From positions 62,001 through 126,000 of the forward strand of contig CAYRRM010000002.1 in the NCBI GenBank assembly GCA_964426675.1: a stretch of DNA of 64,000 nucleotides. The letters are read 5' to 3'. The stretch's first letter is position 1. Every line of letters begins with the position of its first letter. The stretch comes from DYMC01 sp035406705. Lineage in GTDB: Bacteria; Verrucomicrobiota; Lentisphaeria; Victivallales; GWF2-50-93. Positions 37,379 to 45,694 of the stretch are shown here, in pieces. Below the pieces are notes generated by a model. The model was given only the letters and a program-made list of their open reading frames with translations, did no database searches and had not been told where the DNA came from. A program made the position numbers and the translations under genes.

Positions 37379-37885
37379 TTATAATGGCTTTTCTATGAAA
37401 AATTCTGAACCTGGTCTGCTTGCCAGTTGCCCGTGGCAAATTGCGATCGCGAGAGCATCGGTGGCATCAAGATTAATCTGATTAATATCTATTGATAACA
37501 TTGACGAAAGTATTTGAGCTATCATTAATTTACTTGAAGAACCACTTCCTCCAATTGCCATTTTTGCCTTCTTTGGAGCATATGCATAAATAGGGATTTT
37601 GTTTTCAGCGAGCACAAACATAATTGCCCCACGTGCATAACTTAGTATCATTGCAGTTTTAACATTTTTAGAATAAAAAGCACTTTCAAGTGCAGCAACA
37701 TCGGGATTAAATTTATGTATTAACTCTCTAATTCCACAGCCAAGCCTCCTGAGACATTCGCTATGTGGGACATTATGTTTGTTTTGTATAATTCCGCAGT
37801 CTACTATATCAATTCTTCCATTATTGCAATCAACAAGCCCATAACCGGTGCATCTAATGGCTGTATCTATGCCTAAGACTCTCAT
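37379..37885 (-). CDS. ruvC: Crossover junction endodeoxyribonuclease RuvC
   Basis: 168 residues. GIDTAIRCTGYGLVD at residues 4-18 carries catalytic Asp6 or its equivalent, AALESAFYSKNVKTAMIL the catalytic Glu, and DATDALAIAICH the C-terminal Asp pair. It cuts Holliday junctions. Its ATG overlaps the yebC stop by 4 bp. No ruvA or ruvB is visible here. Convergent with the U32 gene with only 7 bp between stops. Confidence 0.92.
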   Translation of the reverse strand: MRVLGIDTAIRCTGYGLVDCNNGRIDIVDCGIIQNKHNVPHSECLRRLGCGIRELIHKFNPDVAALESAFYSKNVKTAMILSYARGAIMFVLAENKIPIYAYAPKKAKMAIGGSGSSSKLMIAQILSSMLSIDINQINLDATDALAIAICHGQLASRPGSEFFIEKPL

Positions 37886-38640
37886 TGTCTTTCGGAATTC
37901 AATTGTTCAATTATTTCCTGTGGCGCATCAAAATTGGAGTAAACAGCCTGAACATCTTCTAATTCTTCAAGATTTTCTATGAGATTTAACACTTGTCTTG
38001 CAGTAGATATATCTTTAATTTCACAATAGTTTTCTGGAATTTGTGTGATACCTGATTCGGTAACAGGAATTTTTGCATCAGAAAGAGCTTTAGAAATAGC
38101 CTCATAAGCCTCTGGAGGAGCATAAATGTGCGCAGAATTATCGGAACATTCAATATCTTCGGCCCCAGCATCAAGAGTAATTTCCATCAATTTATCTTCA
38201 TTTGCATTTTCTCCTGTTATTAGAAAATGAGATTTTTTTTTGAAAATCCACGCAACAGCTCCGGAACCAGCAAGATTCCCATGCCCTTTTTCAAAGGTAG
38301 AACGCACTTCTGAGGCAGTCCTATTTCTATTATCAGTAAGACATTCTACCAGAATAGCCACCCCGCCCGGCGCATAACCTTCATAAACGATATCCTCATA
38401 ATTTGCGCTGCCATCTTCGCCACTTGCCTTTTTGATTGCCCTCTCAATGTTAGCATTTGGCATATTTACTTCTTTTGCCGCGAGAATTGCGTGTCTGAGC
38501 CTCGAATTTGATGCAGGGTCTGTTCCTTTTTTTGCAGCAACTATTATTTCTTTAGTAATACGTGAAAAAATTTTTCCTTTTTTCTTATCTGCCGCTGCTT
38601 TTTTATGTTTTATATTTGCCCATTTGCTATGTCCGGCCAT
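37882..38640 (-). CDS. yebC: YebC/PmpR-family regulator or translation factor
   Basis: 252 residues from the ATG at 38640, which has GGTGGAG upstream and opens on the invariant MAGHSKWANIKHKKAA. The longer frame to 38691 is rejected. RHAILAAKEVNMPNANIERAIKKASG, YEGYAPGGVAILVECLTDNRNRT and GNLAGSGAVAWIF are the domain 1-2 signatures. YebC proteins act as transcription regulators or promote translation through proline stretches. yebC-ruvC is a common pair. Confidence 0.94.
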   Translation of the reverse strand: MAGHSKWANIKHKKAAADKKKGKIFSRITKEIIVAAKKGTDPASNSRLRHAILAAKEVNMPNANIERAIKKASGEDGSANYEDIVYEGYAPGGVAILVECLTDNRNRTASEVRSTFEKGHGNLAGSGAVAWIFKKKSHFLITGENANEDKLMEITLDAGAEDIECSDNSAHIYAPPEAYEAISKALSDAKIPVTESGITQIPENYCEIKDISTARQVLNLIENLEELEDVQAVYSNFDAPQEIIEQLNSERQ

Positions 38641-38703
38641 AAAGCACTCCACCTTTGTTTGATTTTTTGAATAAGATAGTTTTATTTCCAACTAAAACAA
38701 GTT

Positions 38704-38731
38704 TTGTTTTTTAATATATTAGTTGTATATT
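38704..38731 (+). promoter_or_regulatory. Possible promoter of tRNA-Leu
   Basis: TTGTTT (38704-38709), a 16-base spacer, TATATT (38726-38731), 11 bases before the mature tRNA 5' end. The distance is right for a tRNA promoter, but the -35 box is weak. Confidence 0.4.
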
Positions 38732-38742
38732 ATTTTTCCTAA

Positions 38743-38829
38743 GCCGACGTGGCGGAACTGGCAGACGCGCTGCGTTCAGGGCGCAGTTTCCGCGAGGAAG
38801 TGTGGGTTCAAATCCCTCCGTCGGCACCA
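38743..38829 (+). tRNA. tRNA-Leu, anticodon CAG
   Basis: An 87-base cloverleaf. Acceptor GCCGACG pairs with CGTCGGC; the anticodon stem CTGCG/CGCAG closes loop TTCAGGG (anticodon CAG, reads CUG). There is a class II long variable arm (TTTCCGCGAGGAAGT), a T-loop GGTTCAAATCC, and an encoded 3' CCA (38827-38829). The long arm and the anticodon agree on leucine. Confidence 0.95.
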
Positions 38830-38846
38830 TTTTTAACTTGCAAAAT

Positions 38847-39860
38847 ATGTATATGAAGATGGAAAATCAAGATAACGCTTCTCAAAAAATCGAATTACCA
38901 AATCAACCTGATAAAGAGGCTGATAAAGATTTGAAAGACACTCCTAACTCTAATCTTTTTTGTGAAATTAAGCTTGATACCGGGGTGAAATATTACGCAA
39001 TTTTACCATTAAATATTAATATCAGGGAAAAAGAATTTTGCGTAATTCGCAAAGAACGTTTACTTGATTATGGACAGCTGGTAAAAATTTTTCCAGTTGG
39101 TTATCTTCCAAAAATTAAGCAGCCTATCGATGATAATTTCCCGGTAATTGAGCGCAAGGCAACTATGCAAGATCAGGGAAAGGCTAATGAAAATCAAATG
39201 AGAGCAAAGTCTGCAATGCGCACCGCTATACAATACATTCAGAATTTAAATCTTCCTATGAAATTGCTTAACGCTCATTACACTCTCGATATGAAGCTTG
39301 TAACTTTCCAGTTCACCGCCCCAGGAAGAGTGGATTTCAGAGAACTTGTAAAACAACTCTCACACGGATTAAATACAAGAATTGAATTAAGACAAATTGG
39401 AGTTCGGGATGAAGCCGCGCTTTTTGGAGGCTTTGGTGTTTGCGGACAATGCCTTTGTTGCGCAAGATATATTCGTGAATTTGCCTCGATAAATGTGCGA
39501 ATGGCAAAAGAACAGGATCTACCTTTAAATCCCAATAATATTTCGGGAAATTGTAACCGCCTGAAATGCTGTTTAAAATATGAACACGAAGGTTATCTTG
39601 AAATGGAAAAAGGTATGCCGCGAATAGGCTCTTTATGCGATTGTGGTGAAGGAAGGGGAAAGATTATTGACAGAAATCTTTTGACAAGAAAAGTTTCGAT
39701 TCAACTTGATGATACGGGAAAGGTTATTATTTATCCTGTTGATGAAGTAAGAGTTGTTTACCTGGAAAAATATAAATTGCCCCCGGAAACAGATATTTCA
39801 GATCCTTATGCAGGCCTTGATGAAGAAGCAAAAAAGGCATTAAAAAGTCTCGAAGAATAA
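38847..39860 (+). CDS. PSP1-domain protein (YaaT/RicT-like)
   Basis: 337 residues if it starts at the ATG 38847; ATGs at 38853 and 38859 are equally possible, since none has a ribosome site. The longer frame from 38802 begins inside the tRNA and is rejected. The PSP1 core has YTLDMKLVTFQFTAPGRVDFRELVKQLS, then FGGFGVCGQCLCCARYI and ISGNCNRLKCCLKYE, a cysteine-rich set that in RicT helps hold [4Fe-4S] clusters. RicT works with YmdB/YlbF (RicF/A) on RNase Y in Bacillus, but the family is broader. Hydrophilic N-terminus of about 40 residues. Confidence 0.82.
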   Translation: MYMKMENQDNASQKIELPNQPDKEADKDLKDTPNSNLFCEIKLDTGVKYYAILPLNINIREKEFCVIRKERLLDYGQLVKIFPVGYLPKIKQPIDDNFPVIERKATMQDQGKANENQMRAKSAMRTAIQYIQNLNLPMKLLNAHYTLDMKLVTFQFTAPGRVDFRELVKQLSHGLNTRIELRQIGVRDEAALFGGFGVCGQCLCCARYIREFASINVRMAKEQDLPLNPNNISGNCNRLKCCLKYEHEGYLEMEKGMPRIGSLCDCGEGRGKIIDRNLLTRKVSIQLDDTGKVIIYPVDEVRVVYLEKYKLPPETDISDPYAGLDEEAKKALKSLEE

Positions 39861-39930
39861 AATTTCCCCGTAATTTTTTAATAGAAATTCTCTTCAAAAT
39901 TTTGATAGATTCAAAATAGAATATATAAAA

Positions 39931-40353
39931 ATGCAAAAAACAGAAATAAAATATAGAGTCCCTTATGCCGATACAGACCAGATGGGAGTAGTGTATTATG
40001 CCAATTATCTGGTATATTTTGAAAGATTGCGTAATGAACTACTCAGAGAAGCAGGAAAAGCTTACCCTCAAATTGAAGCCGAAGGTATCATTCTCCCTGT
40101 CATTGAAGCGCATTGCAATTATCATTATCCTGCAAAATATGATGATTTACTTACAATAAGAGGTTGGATCGCCGAAATAAAAGGAGCAAAAATAAAAATC
40201 TTTTGCGAAGTTCGCAAAGAAGAACAATTGCTTGCAGAAGGATGGACAATTCATGCCTGCGTGAATATAAAAAGCAAACGCCCTATAAGAGTTCCTGAAT
40301 TTTTCAAAAATATGACTTTATGCGGCGCTGTTGACGTTCCCGCAACATCATAA
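39931..40353 (+). CDS. ybgC: YbgC-family acyl-CoA thioesterase (hotdog fold)
   Basis: 140 residues. YRVPYADTDQMGVVYYANYLVYFERLRNEL at 8-37 is the 4HBT signature with the catalytic Asp (YADTDQMG). TIRGWIAEIKGAKIKI and GWTIHACVN follow. In proteobacteria YbgC is next to the Tol-Pal genes; there is none here. A TGCGA-N3-TCGCA copy encodes CEVRK. Substrate chain length unknown. Confidence 0.85.
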   Translation: MQKTEIKYRVPYADTDQMGVVYYANYLVYFERLRNELLREAGKAYPQIEAEGIILPVIEAHCNYHYPAKYDDLLTIRGWIAEIKGAKIKIFCEVRKEEQLLAEGWTIHACVNIKSKRPIRVPEFFKNMTLCGAVDVPATS

Positions 40354-40466
40354 TAGCATTATAATAAAAGAGATGTAGAAAATCGAGTGCTCACCAAATT
40401 GATTTCTGGACTGGGAATTTTTCTATTTCGCACAGTTGACTCAAGAAGCCAGATGGGCAAAAATCC

Positions 40467-40550
40467 TTGCGCAAACTTTCAGAAAATTCTACAGGAAAAT
40501 GCAGTTCCCACAGCATCAGACGAAAACCAGATCCTCCTTCTTTTAACTTC
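40467..40550. repeat. Dispersed repeat copy B
   Basis: Aligns with 8601-8690: identical CTTTCAGAAAATTCTACAG, then AAAATGCAG and AKCATCAGA-like sequence. In one + frame it reads NPCANFQKILQENA, matching NSCVGFQKILQQNA in copy A. Both copies lie in gaps 3' of genes, consistent with a degraded mobile element or a gene-end family. Confidence 0.6.
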
Positions 40551-40703
40551 CAACTGCTTGTTAAGGCAGTATTAAGAGAATCATAAGAATGCCAGAAATA
40601 CAGGAATTAAAAATAAAAATTACGCGAGATTTATTATGCATAAAAGGATTTTTGACTGAAGAATTACAGTTTCGTTTTCTGAACGTACAAAGTAGAGTTG
40701 TAT

Positions 40704-40731
40704 TTGACATAAAAAAAGGTTATATTATTAA
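40704..40731 (+). promoter_or_regulatory. Candidate promoter for the glmM operon
   Basis: TTGACA (40704-40709), a 16-base spacer, TATTAA (40726-40731). It would give a leader of about 130 bases before glmM. Confidence 0.5.
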
Positions 40732-40868
40732 TTTAATTAATCTTTTGTTTTAGCTTTGTTTCTTAGAAAAAAATTTCTCTTTATTGAAGTTTTAATACAT
40801 ATAACTAACAGTAAAATCTATATAAGCAACTCAAATGAAAAAAATTAAGATAAAAGAATGGAGAAAAT

Positions 40869-42218
40869 ATGCGTGAACTTTTTGGTACTGATGGCATAAG
40901 AGGAAAAGCAAATACATATCCTATAACTCCTGAAATAGCTTTACAAGTTGGCAAGGCAATAGCCCATGTATTCAAAGCTGAAGGACACGGTTCTGCTAAA
41001 GCTGTGATAGGGAAGGATACTCGCCTGTCAGGCTATATGATTGAAACTGCTCTTACCAGTGGAATAGTAAGCATGGGAATGGATGTGTTTTTGGTAGGAC
41101 CAATGCCAACGCCTGCCGTAGCACATCTTACAAAATCCATGTGTGCAAGTTGTGGAATTATGATTACCGCATCACACAATCCGAGTGATGATAATGGGAT
41201 TAAAATTTTTTCCTCAGATGGATTTAAACTTCCTGATGATATAGAACTTGATATTGAGACACACGTGCTCGGTGGGGAGATAACCAGCGCTCACATAAGT
41301 ACTCATTTGCTGGGTAAAGCCTACAGAATAGAAGATGCTCGTGGTAGATATATAGAATTTGCAAAAAGTTCTATTAAAAATCAAAGCCTGAAAGGATTGA
41401 AAATTGTTCTTGATTGTGCAAATGGTGCTGCTTACTTTCTGGCTCCATTAATATTTAGAGAGTTAGGAGCTACTGTCTATCCAATTGCTATAAATCCAGA
41501 TGGATTTAACATTAACGAAAAATGTGGAGCTACCTATACCGATACTATGAAAAGTGAAGTTCTGAAAACTAAAGCTGATATTGGAATAGCCCTCGACGGT
41601 GATGCTGACAGAGTTATATTTTGTGATTCAAAAGGAAATATCATAAATGGTGATAGGATTATTGGTCTATGTGCTTTGGATTTTGCTAGGAAGAAGAGAC
41701 TTTCAAAAAATACTGTGGTAATAACAACTATGAGTAATCTTGGTCTGAGTGATGCTCTGAAAAAAAATGGAATTAATGTTGAGGTTACAGATGTTGGAGA
41801 TAGATATGTAATAGATCGTATGCGTAGTTTAGGGCTTAATCTTGGAGGTGAACAGTCAGGACATTTAATATTTATGGATTATGCAACAACGGGTGATGGG
41901 ATAATCTCTTCTTTGCATGTTCTTAATTTAATGGCATCAACAGGAAAATCTTTAACAGAACTTGCAGATTTTATGACAGAGTATCCGCAAAAATTAACAA
42001 ATATAAATGTAAAAGAAAAAGTACCATTTGAAAATGTGCCCGGATTGTTAGATATTATAAAAAAATGCGAAGAGGATTTAAGTTCAGAGGGGAGAGTAAT
42101 AGTTCGTTATTCAGGCACTGAAAATAAAATCAGAATACTTATCGAAGCTTCTTCAGAGAAAAAAGTCAATGAATGGACAGAAAAAATAGGTAATACAATA
42201 AGAAAAGGACTGACATAA
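40869..42218 (+). CDS. glmM: Phosphoglucosamine mutase
   Basis: 449 residues. LFGTDGIRGKAN at the start and ITASHNPSDDNGIKIF near 97-112, whose ASHNP serine carries the phosphate, are the GlmM marks. ALDGDADRVIFCD near 240 is the Mg loop, GGEQSGHLI near 325 the sugar loop, and RYSGTENKIRILIEA the phosphate loop. Converts glucosamine-6-P to glucosamine-1-P for UDP-GlcNAc. GGAG precedes the ATG. Its last base is the first base of the next gene. Confidence 0.95.
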   Translation: MRELFGTDGIRGKANTYPITPEIALQVGKAIAHVFKAEGHGSAKAVIGKDTRLSGYMIETALTSGIVSMGMDVFLVGPMPTPAVAHLTKSMCASCGIMITASHNPSDDNGIKIFSSDGFKLPDDIELDIETHVLGGEITSAHISTHLLGKAYRIEDARGRYIEFAKSSIKNQSLKGLKIVLDCANGAAYFLAPLIFRELGATVYPIAINPDGFNINEKCGATYTDTMKSEVLKTKADIGIALDGDADRVIFCDSKGNIINGDRIIGLCALDFARKKRLSKNTVVITTMSNLGLSDALKKNGINVEVTDVGDRYVIDRMRSLGLNLGGEQSGHLIFMDYATTGDGIISSLHVLNLMASTGKSLTELADFMTEYPQKLTNINVKEKVPFENVPGLLDIIKKCEEDLSSEGRVIVRYSGTENKIRILIEASSEKKVNEWTEKIGNTIRKGLT

Positions 42219-43102
42219 TGAAGGTAAAGGTAATAAATACAGGAGAAAAAAAGACTCTTCATCCTGTTGGAATAGGCAGAAAAATATCAGAATTAAAAAT
42301 TGCAGGTGAAAAATATTCCGATATATTAAAAATTCTCCTTCAAAATCTTTCCTGCGATACTATCTGTGTAAGGGAAGATTTTTTCCCTTCAAATGAACTA
42401 ATTTCAAAAATTGCAAAACTCAAAAATTTTGTAGTACTCTGTCCTCTGGAAGGCTTACCTGTATGCTGGTCGTCACATGGAGATTCAAACAATCCATATC
42501 CGGGAGCAGAAGAAATAACTTGCGACTCTGAGAGTATTGTAATAAGATATCCATGGGATCTACTGAACATTAATGAAAAACTAATCTCAAAACTTGAGAA
42601 AAATCAAATACTATGTGAAATTCCAGGTGGAGTAAATATTGACGGTAAAGTAAAAATCGCCTCAACGGCTAAAATTCTTCCCGGAGTATATATAGAAGGA
42701 AATGTTATTATTGGTGAAAATTGCAAAATCGGCCCCAACTGTTATATAAGAGGGTGCTCATATATAGGAAATAATTGTCATATTGGACAAGCTGTGGAAA
42801 TTAAAAATTCCATTTTAATGGAAAACGTATCTGTAGGTCATTTAAGTTATATCGGCGATACAGTAATATGTTTCAATACAAATATAGGAGCTGGAACCAT
42901 CACAGCTAATCTACGGCATGATGGAAAAAATCATAAATCAGATTGTGATGGAAAACTTATAGACACAGGAAGAAGAAAATTTGGGGCGATAATTGGAGAT
43001 AATGTTCACACCGGTATTCACACCAGCATATATCCCGGTAGAAAAATCTGGCCAAATATGAATACAGTCCCCGGGGAAATAGTTAAGAAAGATATAAAGT
43101 AA
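42218..43102 (+). CDS. GlmU-like left-handed beta-helix protein, N-terminal domain atypical
   Basis: 294 residues. The C-terminal half (about 140-290) is a hexapeptide-repeat beta-helix: VIIGENCKIGPNCYIRG, SYIGNNCHIGQAVEIKNSIL, VSVGHLSYIGDTVICF, IGAGTITANLRHDG. The last block is typical of the GlmU acetyltransferase or of sugar-nucleotidyl transferase-like proteins. The first 130 residues lack the LAAGxGTRM pyrophosphorylase motif of GlmU. It overlaps glmM by 1 bp, so it probably supplies glucosamine-1-P acetylation, with the uridylyltransferase elsewhere. Confidence 0.78.
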   Translation: MKVKVINTGEKKTLHPVGIGRKISELKIAGEKYSDILKILLQNLSCDTICVREDFFPSNELISKIAKLKNFVVLCPLEGLPVCWSSHGDSNNPYPGAEEITCDSESIVIRYPWDLLNINEKLISKLEKNQILCEIPGGVNIDGKVKIASTAKILPGVYIEGNVIIGENCKIGPNCYIRGCSYIGNNCHIGQAVEIKNSILMENVSVGHLSYIGDTVICFNTNIGAGTITANLRHDGKNHKSDCDGKLIDTGRRKFGAIIGDNVHTGIHTSIYPGRKIWPNMNTVPGEIVKKDIK

Positions 43103-43109
43103 TATAAAA

Positions 43110-44072
43110 ATGATATTTTATCAAATAGCCAAAAATACCTTGCGTGAATCATTGCGCGAACCTATTTATTATCTTCTGCTAATTACTGCATTATTAATTA
43201 TTGCATTTTCGCCTATGATGGCGCTTTTCGTCTTTAGAGATCAATCAAAACTGGTTTTTGACACAGGACTTGCTACAACACTCGTATTTGGAATGGTATG
43301 TTCTATCCTTTGTGCAAGCCATACAGTAACCAGAGAGATGAAGAATGGAACAGTCCTGTTGTTACTTTCGAAACCGGTACCTAAATACATCTTTATTAGT
43401 GCAAAAATCGCAGGGGTTATACTTGCAATGACAATTTTTGTTTTTTGTTGTGAGGCTGCGATGCTCATTACGATACGTGTAGCAAAGGATCAATTTGATC
43501 TCGATTGGCTTTTATTTTATAGTTACTTAGGTCTTTTATTGGCTTCATCTATATTTGGGGCGTTGAGAAATTACCTTCAGAGAAAACCATTTGCATCATC
43601 TTCAGTATCAGCCCTCTTTCTTTTATCCACAATCCTCGCTATAATTGTTTGTATAAAATATCCTGGTTCTACAGCTATTGATGAACCTGTAATAGCACTC
43701 TCTATTACAACACCCGTTTTTGTTATTCTAATGTTTGCAATATGGATAATGTCAGCATTAACAGTAAGTCTTTCTACGCGTATTGATATTGTTTCTAACC
43801 TTACAATAGTTTCGGTGATTTTTTTTCTTGGCCTTGTATCTGATTATTTTTTTGCGTCGTCAGCGGGAACATTTTCCCTTTCCGCATTATTTTATGCAAT
43901 TTTGCCCAACTGGCAATTATTCTGGCTTGCAGATGCTGTTGCAGCGCGCAGGAATATTCCTTTTGACTATATTTTTCTAACTGGGATTTACGCCATATCG
44001 TATATATTTTTTCTCGCTTATATAGCTGTAATTTTATTTGAAGGAAAAGAGAGTGCAGCTGAGACAAGGTGA
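43110..44072 (+). CDS. ABC-2-type transporter permease
   Basis: 320 residues with six or more TM helices. The N-terminal stretch FYQIAKNTLRESLREPIYYLLL and TREMKNGTVLLLLSKPV are typical of NatB/YhaP-like ABC-2 permeases (DUF, Gldn-like). No ATPase gene is adjacent in this window, unlike in most operons. It lies 7 bp after the GlmU-like gene. Substrate unknown. Confidence 0.8.
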   Translation: MIFYQIAKNTLRESLREPIYYLLLITALLIIAFSPMMALFVFRDQSKLVFDTGLATTLVFGMVCSILCASHTVTREMKNGTVLLLLSKPVPKYIFISAKIAGVILAMTIFVFCCEAAMLITIRVAKDQFDLDWLLFYSYLGLLLASSIFGALRNYLQRKPFASSSVSALFLLSTILAIIVCIKYPGSTAIDEPVIALSITTPVFVILMFAIWIMSALTVSLSTRIDIVSNLTIVSVIFFLGLVSDYFFASSAGTFSLSALFYAILPNWQLFWLADAVAARRNIPFDYIFLTGIYAISYIFFLAYIAVILFEGKESAAETR

Positions 44073-44115
44073 AATCTAAAGAACTATAAAACTAAATATC
44101 AGGAAATCTTATTAA

Positions 44116-44754
44116 ATGAAAATAGCTGTATTTGGCGGCTCATTCGACCCTCCCCATAAAGGTCACGTCATAATTGCAGATTACGTAGTCTCCTGCTTTG
44201 TTAATCTGCTCATTTTTGTGCCAACCTATTACCCGCCTCATAAAAATTCTGTTTCATTTGCCCCTTTTGATTCCAGACTGAAAATGATTAGACTTATAAC
44301 CGAAGGGAAAAAAAGTATGATAGTCTCTGATATAGAACGCCATCTTAACAAAAAACCTTCCTATATATTTTACACCATGAGAGCTCTTCAAGAAAGGTAC
44401 ATTAACGATGAACTTTCACTTCTAATAGGTTCTGACAGTCTTTTAAATCTACATACGTGGTATAATGCAGAGGAAATAGTAAAAAATTGGAATATTATTA
44501 CTTATAGAAGACCCGGTTATGAAGTTGATTTGGAAGAACTCAAAAAATTGTGGAGAAGGGAAGAATTTGAGAAAATCGCAAAAGGAATAATTCTTAACTC
44601 TCCTCTTAGCAACCTTTCATCTTCTCAAATAAGGTATAATATCGCTTATGAGGAAAATTATGAAGGACTTCCTGATCCAGTAATTCAATATATTAAATCA
44701 AAAAAATTATATGTAAAAAAAGAGGTTAAACATGCCGAAAAAAAAGAGTCTTGA
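44116..44754 (+). CDS. nadD: Nicotinate-nucleotide adenylyltransferase
   Basis: 212 residues. VFGGSFDPPHKGHVIIADYV holds the (T/H)xGH nucleotidyltransferase motif, and SSSQIRYNI near 175 the ISxTxxR-like phosphate motif. LLIGSDSL and TYRRPGY follow in order. Makes nicotinate adenine dinucleotide for NAD. Followed by rsfS with 23 bp overlap; the nadD-rsfS pairing is common. Confidence 0.94.
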   Translation: MKIAVFGGSFDPPHKGHVIIADYVVSCFVNLLIFVPTYYPPHKNSVSFAPFDSRLKMIRLITEGKKSMIVSDIERHLNKKPSYIFYTMRALQERYINDELSLLIGSDSLLNLHTWYNAEEIVKNWNIITYRRPGYEVDLEELKKLWRREEFEKIAKGIILNSPLSNLSSSQIRYNIAYEENYEGLPDPVIQYIKSKKLYVKKEVKHAEKKES

Positions 44755-45118
44755 TTCAAAAAAAATTGCACTTCTCTGTAAAAAGTCCGCAGATAATATG
44801 AAAGCAGAAAATACTACAATATTGGAGGTAAGAGAACTTACTACTGTTGCAGATTATTTCGTCATATGTGGGGGAAATTCAACACCTCAATTGAGAGCTA
44901 TCTCCAATGAAATTATAACTGCAGTAAAAGAAAAATTTAACCGTAGACCCATTGTAAATTCCGGAAGTGCAGAAAGTGGTTGGATAGTAATTGATTATGG
45001 AAGTGTTCTGGTACACATATTTCTAAAGCCAATTCGAGAAAAATACAGTCTTGAAGAACTCTGGAGTGATGCTCCAAAGTTAGAAAATAGCAGGAGAAAG
45101 AAAAAAAATGAAAGATAA
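44732..45118 (+). CDS. rsfS: Ribosome silencing factor RsfS
   Basis: 128 residues. ILEVRELTTVADYFVICGGNSTPQLRAISNEI, with DYFVI and GGNS, is the RsfS core, and GWIVIDYGSVLVHIFLKPIREKYSLEELW its C-terminal part. Binds uL14 and blocks subunit joining in starvation. Starts inside the nadD tail and overlaps the next gene by 11 bp. Confidence 0.94.
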   Translation: MPKKKSLDSKKIALLCKKSADNMKAENTTILEVRELTTVADYFVICGGNSTPQLRAISNEIITAVKEKFNRRPIVNSGSAESGWIVIDYGSVLVHIFLKPIREKYSLEELWSDAPKLENSRRKKKNER

Positions 45119-45674
45119 CTCACCAGACGAATTTAAATGGGAAAAACTATTTAGAGAAGAAGAAAAAAGTGTTAGAGACTACCTTGACTTGCTTCCTAAA
45201 TATATATACTTACCAGGCGAAGATATGTTAATGTCTGGACAAAAAGCAGAAACTGAATCCTTTGATTCTGAAGACAATGATGAAGAAGAGGATTTTGAAC
45301 TCTCCTGGAAAAAGCATAAAGATTCTATTATTGTAGAAAAGTTACTTAAATTATCAAAAAGTTGGCTCTTGATACAAAATGCCGTACTTTCCAATAAAGA
45401 AAAACCCATTGGACTTCGAATAAGCGCTCTTCTTGCAATGTCGACAGGACGACTTCTTACAGTCATATCTTCATCAAATGAAAATCCGGAATTTTGTGTA
45501 GCCAATTACAAGAGATTGCGAAAAGAATTTTGCACCTGTGAAAATAATATGAGGGCTTTAATAAAATTATCCCCTCAAATTAGTGGTCTAATTGAGGAAA
45601 AAATTCATGTTGTAATGGAACTTATTGCATTTGCTTCAGATAAAATTTTCGAATTTCGTAAAAAAATATCATAA
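45108..45674 (+). CDS. Hypothetical cytosolic protein in the nadD-rodA operon
   Basis: 188 residues with no signal peptide or TM segment. The first 80 residues are acidic (SEDNDEEEDFELSW) and lead into two amphipathic helical stretches (VEKLLKLSKSWLLIQNAVLSN; LIEEKIHVVMELIAFASDKIFEF). Three cysteines lie in the FCVANYK..FCTCEN segment. It is translated from within rsfS. I do not recognise the family; it may be a lineage-restricted partner in translation or wall synthesis. Confidence 0.5.
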   Translation: MKDNSPDEFKWEKLFREEEKSVRDYLDLLPKYIYLPGEDMLMSGQKAETESFDSEDNDEEEDFELSWKKHKDSIIVEKLLKLSKSWLLIQNAVLSNKEKPIGLRISALLAMSTGRLLTVISSSNENPEFCVANYKRLRKEFCTCENNMRALIKLSPQISGLIEEKIHVVMELIAFASDKIFEFRKKIS

Positions 45675-45694
45675 AAAGTTAAGTAGTTTATAAC

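Larger units (their letters stand above)
40354..40868. other. 515-bp intergenic region before glmM
   Basis: Holds dispersed repeat copy B (40467-40550) and a candidate promoter (40704-40731). A 62-codon frame at 40387 covers the repeat and looks like a decayed gene end. I see no structured leader or riboswitch, although glmM-linked control could occur. Confidence 0.5.

Noticed and set aside
38802..38846. Longer start for the PSP1 protein
   Set aside because: The frame begins inside the tRNA-Leu gene.
40387..40575. 62-codon ORF before glmM as a gene
   Set aside because: Covers the dispersed repeat and has no start signal; treated as a remnant.
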